Assembly: GCA_019309945.1 (NCBI GenBank) | Contig: JAFDFH010000175.1 | Location: 1 to 10,231, forward strand | Length of the DNA: 10,231 nucleotides | From: Deltaproteobacteria bacterium | GTDB lineage: Bacteria; Desulfobacterota; Desulfobacteria; Desulfobacterales; JAFDFH01 | Reading direction: 5' to 3' | Shown here: positions 6,742-10,231 of the stretch, piece after piece | Numbering within the stretch: position 1 is the first letter of the stretch | Layout: each line of letters begins with the position of its first letter | The notes under the pieces: model-generated | The model's database searches: none | What the model saw: the letters and a program-made list of their open reading frames with translations, nothing else | What the model was told of the DNA's origin: nothing | Translations under genes and position numbers: made by a program

Positions 6742-7281
6742 ATGAAAATGCATATTAATTTAAAAATGATTGCCTTACTTTTTTGTATCGCAGGTGTATC
6801 CATATCCGCCTTGACTTTGAATCACATCGCACAGAACAAACCCAACGATCCCATCAAGACAATATGGCTCAAGCTGTGGGAAGTAGATGGCAGGGTTATC
6901 AATATGAAGTTTCAAGTAAGCGATATTGGAACTTCACATAATGACGGGGCAGCATCCGCGTCCCTTTCAACGTACCCGTTTCAATTCGACATTTCAGATT
7001 TGGGTGATATTTCAGCAGATGATGTTCGCGGGATTGTTAACGGCTATGAAATAACATCGAGTGGCCGACCCTCAAACCCCTTGTTGATCCGCTGGTGGAT
7101 CGTCAAGAAGGGACAACTGGATCCCAATGATATGATACCCCCCAAGTATCCACTGACCCTCAAGTTGAAAATTCGGGATTGTAATGGCAACGAATTTAAT
7201 CCGAAAAAACAACAGGCAACCCTTCTTAAAAGAAACCGTATTATTGAGATAGCTGAAATCTGCAAACAAGCGCTCGGATAA
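6742..7281 (+). CDS. Hypothetical membrane-anchored or secreted protein, 179 aa
   Basis: I do not recognise a family. ATG 6742 has a strong ribosome site (GAGAGGTGG, about 4 nt before). Residues 9-28 (MIALLFCIAGVSISALTLNH) form one hydrophobic helix with a basic residue ahead of it, a signal anchor or signal peptide. Cys15 sits in LLFC, which lacks the small residue needed before the Cys of a lipobox, so a lipoprotein is unlikely. The remaining 150 residues are polar, with KTIWLKLWEVDGRVINMKFQ, a segment rich in Asp (FDISDLGDISADDVRG), RWWIVKKGQLDP, and two Cys in the last third (146 and 174) that could form a disulfide. It is monocistronic: inverted repeat upstream, intrinsic terminator 68 bp downstream. 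Codon pattern, start signal and terminator make it a real gene. Confidence 0.7.
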   Translation: MKMHINLKMIALLFCIAGVSISALTLNHIAQNKPNDPIKTIWLKLWEVDGRVINMKFQVSDIGTSHNDGAASASLSTYPFQFDISDLGDISADDVRGIVNGYEITSSGRPSNPLLIRWWIVKKGQLDPNDMIPPKYPLTLKLKIRDCNGNEFNPKKQQATLLKRNRIIEIAEICKQALG

Positions 7282-7348
7282 GATTCAGAATCAGTTTAGG
7301 GAAATCTTATAATTTATTTGAATTATTTGGCATACCGCGTTGTAGCAC

Positions 7349-7388
7349 AAAAAGGTGGGGCAAAGAGATGCTCTGCCTTTTTGTTTTT
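7349..7388 (+). terminator. Strong intrinsic terminator
   Basis: AAAAAGGTGGGGCA (7349-7362) pairs with TGCTCTGCCTTTTT (7369-7382) through 14 positions including a few G-T wobbles, with a 6-nt loop AAGAGA, followed by GTTTTT. It closes the transcript of the 179-residue gene. The A-tract stem would also allow some termination from the other side. Confidence 0.9.
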
Positions 7389-7481
7389 ATAAAAGAAGGA
7401 AATAATGATATAAAGACATGGCAACTTTCTTTACAAAAAAAACAGCCTGTGTTTAGCGTTTAATTCCGACTGCAGAGTAGT

Positions 7482-7627
7482 TAGTGCCTGAACGAAAACT
7501 GCTATTTTCCCCAATTTCTGCGTCAGGCTCAGATTTTAATCCTCAAAATACACTAATGTATTCCTGCGGTTAAAATCTTCGCCTTCCTTGAACTTGGAAA
7601 AACTATCTATTTTTCGTTCGGGCACTA
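7482..7627. mobile_element. 146-bp imperfect palindrome with 17-bp terminal inverted repeats flanked by TA (MITE-like)
   Basis: The left end TAGTGCCTGAACGAAAA (7482-7498) and the right end 7611-7627 (reverse complement TAGTGCCCGAACGAAAA) match at 16 of 17 positions. Inside, GATTTTAA (7532-7539) pairs with TTAAAATC (7570-7577), and AATACA (7547-7552) with TGTATT (7557-7562) around a CTAA centre. All three pairs share one symmetry centre (7554.5), so the whole element is one palindrome, with about 44 of 73 positions complementary without gaps. The ends can be read as GTGCC...GGCAC flanked by TA on both sides, which fits insertion at TA as made by IS630/mariner-type transposases. It contains no gene. 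It ends 19 bp before the ATG of the racemase-superfamily gene, so it supplies that gene's leader. Confidence 0.65.
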
Positions 7628-7646
7628 TTAATTGGATACGTAAACT

Positions 7647-8408
7647 ATGAAGAAAATACCGACCATCGGTTTTATCAGTGCTCCCGCCTGGTTTGATCCA
7701 GCTCCTGCGGAGTTCACCCAAGTCGTCGTAGAGGCAGTGCGGACACAACAAGCACCCCTTCTTTTGCCTGAATTCGATTATCGCCTCGCTAGCGTCGCCT
7801 CCGTTCAGAATGAACTTAATCTTTGCGCCAAAAGTTTGAGAGCAATTGGATGTGATGTGGTCGCACAAGTTGGAAGCCCGTTTGCGTGGGCCTGTGCGAA
7901 ATCCGAGGTAGAGGCCCGTACGCGAAATGAATCAATGGTAAAGGCGGCGAACATTGCCGTCATTATGACCGGCCTCGCTATCGTAGACGGGCTTCGAGCT
8001 CTAAATGTCAATGATGTTGCCGTCAATTGCACTTATTACGAAACCGACTGGCGCGATGGTTTTGCTGCTTTCTTGAGAATGTGTGGTTTTAATACGCTGC
8101 ATGTTTCAACGATGGCCGATCAGGGATTGATCGCGTCATCGGCGAAAATGGAAGATTACGGCTGGTCGATGACACCGGAACTTACAAGCCGTTCTATTCT
8201 GGCTGTAGCCGATGCGTCCCCGGAGGCAGAGGCAATCGTTGTTACCGGTGCAGGAACGAGGACTTTGGATATCCTGTCAGATATGGAATCACAGACGAAC
8301 CGCCCCATTGTCGCTGCCGATACGATCCTTTACTGGGCAATTGCCCGTGAGTTAAATTTAACCTTGCACCCGCTCATGGGGTCATTATCGAAGCTGAGCA
8401 AAATTTAG
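7647..8408 (+). CDS. Asp/Glu racemase superfamily protein, maleate isomerase / arylmalonate decarboxylase-like, lacking catalytic cysteines
   Basis: 253 residues with the two-lobed fold of the maleate isomerase / arylmalonate decarboxylase branch. KIPTIGFISAPAWFDP opens the first lobe; MVKAANIAVIMTGLAIVDGLRALNV and DVAVNCTYYETDWRDGFAAFL match the usual AL.aLGv..vAv.tPY segment; SPEAEAIVVTGAGTRTLDIL and RPIVAADTILYWAIARE match the end of the second lobe. Known enzymes use a Cys in each lobe (isomerase) or one (decarboxylase). Here the first position reads AQVGSPF (Val75) and the second VVTGAGTRTLD (Gly201), so neither Cys is kept; Cys128 in NCTYYE is the only Cys near the usual substrate pocket. 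Normal family length and an intact frame argue against decay. ATG 7647 has only a weak GGA 10 nt upstream. It lies between two palindromic elements with no operon partner. Activity unknown. Confidence 0.75.
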   Translation: MKKIPTIGFISAPAWFDPAPAEFTQVVVEAVRTQQAPLLLPEFDYRLASVASVQNELNLCAKSLRAIGCDVVAQVGSPFAWACAKSEVEARTRNESMVKAANIAVIMTGLAIVDGLRALNVNDVAVNCTYYETDWRDGFAAFLRMCGFNTLHVSTMADQGLIASSAKMEDYGWSMTPELTSRSILAVADASPEAEAIVVTGAGTRTLDILSDMESQTNRPIVAADTILYWAIARELNLTLHPLMGSLSKLSKI

Positions 8409-8480
8409 CCAAATCGTCCTTTAATTAAACGTATCGGGATTGTAACTTCTCAAAAACTTATGGTTATACATACGAGCGGA

Positions 8481-8566
8481 GTCATCCGGTCATTTTTTTA
8501 AGCGGGCAACTGTTAGGCGCCCTTAACGGCAAGTTTTGGCCGTATTGAAAAAAATTACCGGATGAC
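8481..8566. repeat. 86-bp palindromic element with 19-bp terminal inverted repeats
   Basis: GTCATCCGGTCATTTTTTT (8481-8499) and 8548-8566 (reverse complement GTCATCCGGTAATTTTTTT) match at 18 of 19. Two small hairpins lie inside: GGGC 8504-8507 / GCCC 8519-8522, and ACGGC 8526-8530 / GCCGT 8539-8543, so a transcript could fold into a stem with two arms. It lies between two convergent genes and could act as a transcript-end structure for both, but neither outer end is followed by a T-run, so it is not a standard intrinsic terminator. The shape fits a REP/MITE-like element; no clear target duplication is seen. Confidence 0.65.
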
Positions 8567-8604
8567 GCAGTGGGCCTACCGGAACATATTGAGAAGTTAC
8601 GGAT

Positions 8605-9399
8605 CTATTTTCCAATAAAGTTCGGTTTTCTTTTCTCTAAAAACGATGTTATGCCTTCTTTGGCATCATGGGTGGCTACCATACATCGTTGGGTGCGGGC
8701 CTCATCTTCCAAATACACCCGCAATCTGGGAATGATTTCACGATTGAGAATCGCTTTACCGGCCGCGATGGCTGCTGTGGGCTTCTGAGCCAGTTCAACG
8801 GCCAGTTCGCGGGCTGCTGACATCACTTCTTCCGGTGGAACCACACGATTGTATAGTCCGAGATCAAACGCTTCCTGGGCGTTTAAAATTTTTCCTGTAA
8901 AAAGAATTTCAGCGGTGCGTTGATATCCGATCTGGGACGGAAGGAAAAAAGTGCCCCCGCCGTCCGGAACCAATCCAATATTTATAAAATTCTGGGCCAT
9001 GCGAGCTTTTTCCGAAGCGATGACAAGGTCACAGGCCAGTACAAAATTTGCGGCCCCGCCCGCAGCAACGCCGTTTAACGCGGCGATCATCGGTTTTGGA
9101 ACCTGCCGAATCGCAAGCACCACGCGTATGATCATCTTCAGGATATCCTGAGTTTCAGTCAACTCCTCCCGCAGACCGAGCAATTCTTCGACACCCTTTA
9201 CATCGGCGCCAGCTGAAAATGCACGCCCCTCTCCGGTCATGATCACGGCCCGGACTTCTTCATCCAGGCTAACCGTTTCCAGGACGGAGGCAAGTTCGTT
9301 CAGCATTTCTATATTGTAAGTGTTCATGTTGTCCGGACGGTTTAAGGTAATGGTAGCAACACTCTCCGCTTTTTCATAACGAATGGTCGTAAAATTCAT
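8605..9399 (-). CDS. Crotonase-fold enoyl-CoA hydratase/isomerase family protein, probably isomerase-type
   Basis: 264 residues from ATG 9399, which has a perfect AAGGAGG ribosome site (9406-9412) 6 nt upstream; an in-frame upstream start at 9459 would add 20 residues across that site and is rejected. Crotonase signatures: TLNRPDNMNTYN (18-29), AFSAGADV (60-67) giving one oxyanion NH, NGVAAGGA (109-116) giving the other, and INIGLVPDGGGTFFLP (139-154). The two Glu of classical enoyl-CoA hydratases (rat Glu144, Glu164) align with Asn118 and Phe138, so water addition by the classical mechanism is unlikely. The Asp in VPDGGG (146) matches the catalytic Asp of PaaG-like isomerases and dienoyl-CoA isomerases. 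Expected role: double-bond or ring isomerisation of an acyl-CoA in beta-oxidation or aromatic degradation. It is convergent with the racemase-like gene, about 200 bp apart. Confidence 0.9.
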   Translation of the reverse strand: MNFTTIRYEKAESVATITLNRPDNMNTYNIEMLNELASVLETVSLDEEVRAVIMTGEGRAFSAGADVKGVEELLGLREELTETQDILKMIIRVVLAIRQVPKPMIAALNGVAAGGAANFVLACDLVIASEKARMAQNFINIGLVPDGGGTFFLPSQIGYQRTAEILFTGKILNAQEAFDLGLYNRVVPPEEVMSAARELAVELAQKPTAAIAAGKAILNREIIPRLRVYLEDEARTQRCMVATHDAKEGITSFLEKRKPNFIGK

Positions 9400-9913
9400 A
9401 AAAAACCTCCTTTTCTCAAATGAAAAGATAAACCTGCTAATACACCAACCTTTCACCAACGTTCCATTCTTTATTTTTCATATAACGAAAGCAAATTCAA
9501 GTAAATCGATTAATTCATCATCCTGATGATGGTTTTCCTGGAAAGAGTCAGGTGTTCGTTGATTCAGCTACAAGATTATCATTGTAAGACATCGAATTAA
9601 ATGGTTCTATTTTTTCTGATTATTTTGAACGCCTTGATATCCGAAAATAACATTTTTATAAAATCAGAGCTGATAGAGATATATTCCGAAGATCTTTAAA
9701 CAGTGCCCCGTACATATACGTTGGAGATCCCAAGAATTAAAACAGGTTCGATTTGTATGCTCTCCATTATATATCATAACTCGCCTCTTTTCAGCCTTTT
9801 AATTATATCACAAATTGTTAATGATAGGAGAGACATTGCAAAATTTATGACTCAACAATGATTATAATTTCAAATTGTTAGTGGATGAATTAGTTGATCC
9901 TACCTTTATTAAC
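9400..9913. other. 514-bp AT-rich intergenic region
   Basis: No plausible gene in any frame. After the ribosome site of the crotonase gene (9406-9412) there is a short perfect palindrome CATCAT-CCTG-ATGATG (9516-9531), about 117 bp upstream of the crotonase start, a possible regulator site. The rest (9540-9913) is AT-rich, with CAAATTGTTA at 9811-9820 and again at 9871-9880. It must hold the promoter of the crotonase gene and the end of the methyltransferase transcript, but neither can be fixed. Confidence 0.5.
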
Positions 9914-10231
9914 TTATCTTGAGATATAGTGTTTTATCATCATTTTTGTTTTCAGATCATTGCCGGATGGTAGTTCATATGCACATTTTGGTTTTTTATA
10001 ATTCATAGCTTTTTTCTCAATACCAATATGAGTAATAAAGTGTTGTGTTATTTTATAATCGGCTATTCCAGCTTGTTCAGCAAATGCATGAAATTCTTTT
10101 TTTGTAAAACCTGCCATCAACGAATTTCGGAATAGCTTTCTTTGAATTTTATCAAATTGACTTCCAAATATTGTTCCAAATAATTTAACCAATAGTTTAT
10201 TTATAGGCCTTTTCAAATCTCTGACTATTAA
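9914..10231 (-). CDS. C-terminal part of a SAM-dependent methyltransferase, cut off by window edge
   Basis: Open frame of 105 residues from the right edge to TAA at 9914. The visible start LIVRDLKRP is the strand usually written (v/i)xRDxxRP near the end of class I (Rossmann-fold) methyltransferase domains. The following residues FRNSLMAGFTKKEFHAFAEQ and AGIADYKIT are the familiar S-L-x-A-x-T-x-E-E-F...A-G-(F/L/I)...(Y/I) C-terminal helix and strand. The SAM-binding glycine-rich motif lies outside the window. A tail of about 45 residues after the core (ITHIGIEKKAMNY, then a Lys-rich end) is extra. The substrate cannot be guessed. A TTG at 10216 is in frame, but the reading continues upstream with family-like sequence, so it is not the start. 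Confidence 0.7.
   Translation of the reverse strand, partial: LIVRDLKRPINKLLVKLFGTIFGSQFDKIQRKLFRNSLMAGFTKKEFHAFAEQAGIADYKITQHFITHIGIEKKAMNYKKPKCAYELPSGNDLKTKMMIKHYISR

Noticed and set aside
6616..7057. 13-bp direct repeat tatgaaataacat at 6616-6628 and 7045-7057
   Set aside because: About one such 13-mer pair is expected by chance in a window this size, and the second copy lies inside a coding region.
7536..7868. 110-residue minus-strand open frame
   Set aside because: It crosses the palindromic element and the start of the racemase-like gene on the opposite strand; shadow frame.
9811..9880. CAAATTGTTA direct repeat 60 bp apart as an operator or iteron pair
   Set aside because: AT-rich 10-mers recur readily in this region and no further copies or associated gene were seen.

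Overview
The window looks like a piece of an anaerobic Desulfobacterota (Deltaproteobacteria-like) chromosome. This is inferred from the mix of a fused ADP-forming acyl-CoA synthetase, a crotonase-fold acyl-CoA enzyme, an Asp/Glu-racemase-superfamily protein and a POTRA-less Omp85 barrel (hence a diderm), with moderate GC and AT-rich spacers. No rRNA, tRNA, CRISPR array or recognisable transposase gene was seen. Species cannot be told from the sequence alone.

Left part (1-4407), all minus strand: the 5' portion of a GMP-synthase-type ATP pyrophosphatase that carries an in-frame 18-bp tandem duplication just before its ATP-binding loop; a 729-residue NDP-forming acyl-CoA synthetase; a short stop-containing relic of an upstream gene that still overlaps the synthetase start codon by ATGA; an AlkD-like DNA glycosylase; and a two-gene TumE-type toxin / winged-helix antitoxin module with overlapping genes and repeated 9-mers at its edges.

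Middle part (4489-7388), plus strand: the 3' end of a beta-barrel gene whose frame is broken at a T8 run; an intact POTRA-less Omp85-type outer-membrane barrel with signal peptide; a small multidrug resistance (Gdx/SugE-like) gene whose conserved N-terminus, including the key Glu, lies upstream of any usable start codon; and an unrecognised membrane-anchored or secreted 179-residue protein followed by a strong intrinsic terminator. The middle part therefore holds two damaged genes next to two intact ones.

Right part (7482-10231): a gene for a maleate-isomerase / arylmalonate-decarboxylase-like protein that lacks both usual catalytic cysteines. It sits between two different palindromic elements. 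One is 146 bp, has 17-bp terminal inverted repeats flanked by TA, and ends 19 bp before the start codon. The other is 86 bp with 19-bp terminal repeats and lies between this gene and the convergent crotonase gene. The crotonase has a perfect Shine-Dalgarno but lacks both hydratase glutamates, which suggests isomerase-type chemistry. About 0.5 kb of AT-rich DNA with no gene follows, then the C-terminal end of a SAM-dependent methyltransferase runs off the right edge.

Functionally, the synthetase (acyl acid plus CoA to acyl-CoA) and the crotonase would fit an acyl-CoA degradation network, but they are 6 kb apart and not in one operon. The window is best read as an accessory, reshuffled stretch with gene relics, a toxin-antitoxin module and non-autonomous palindromic elements, not as one coherent pathway.
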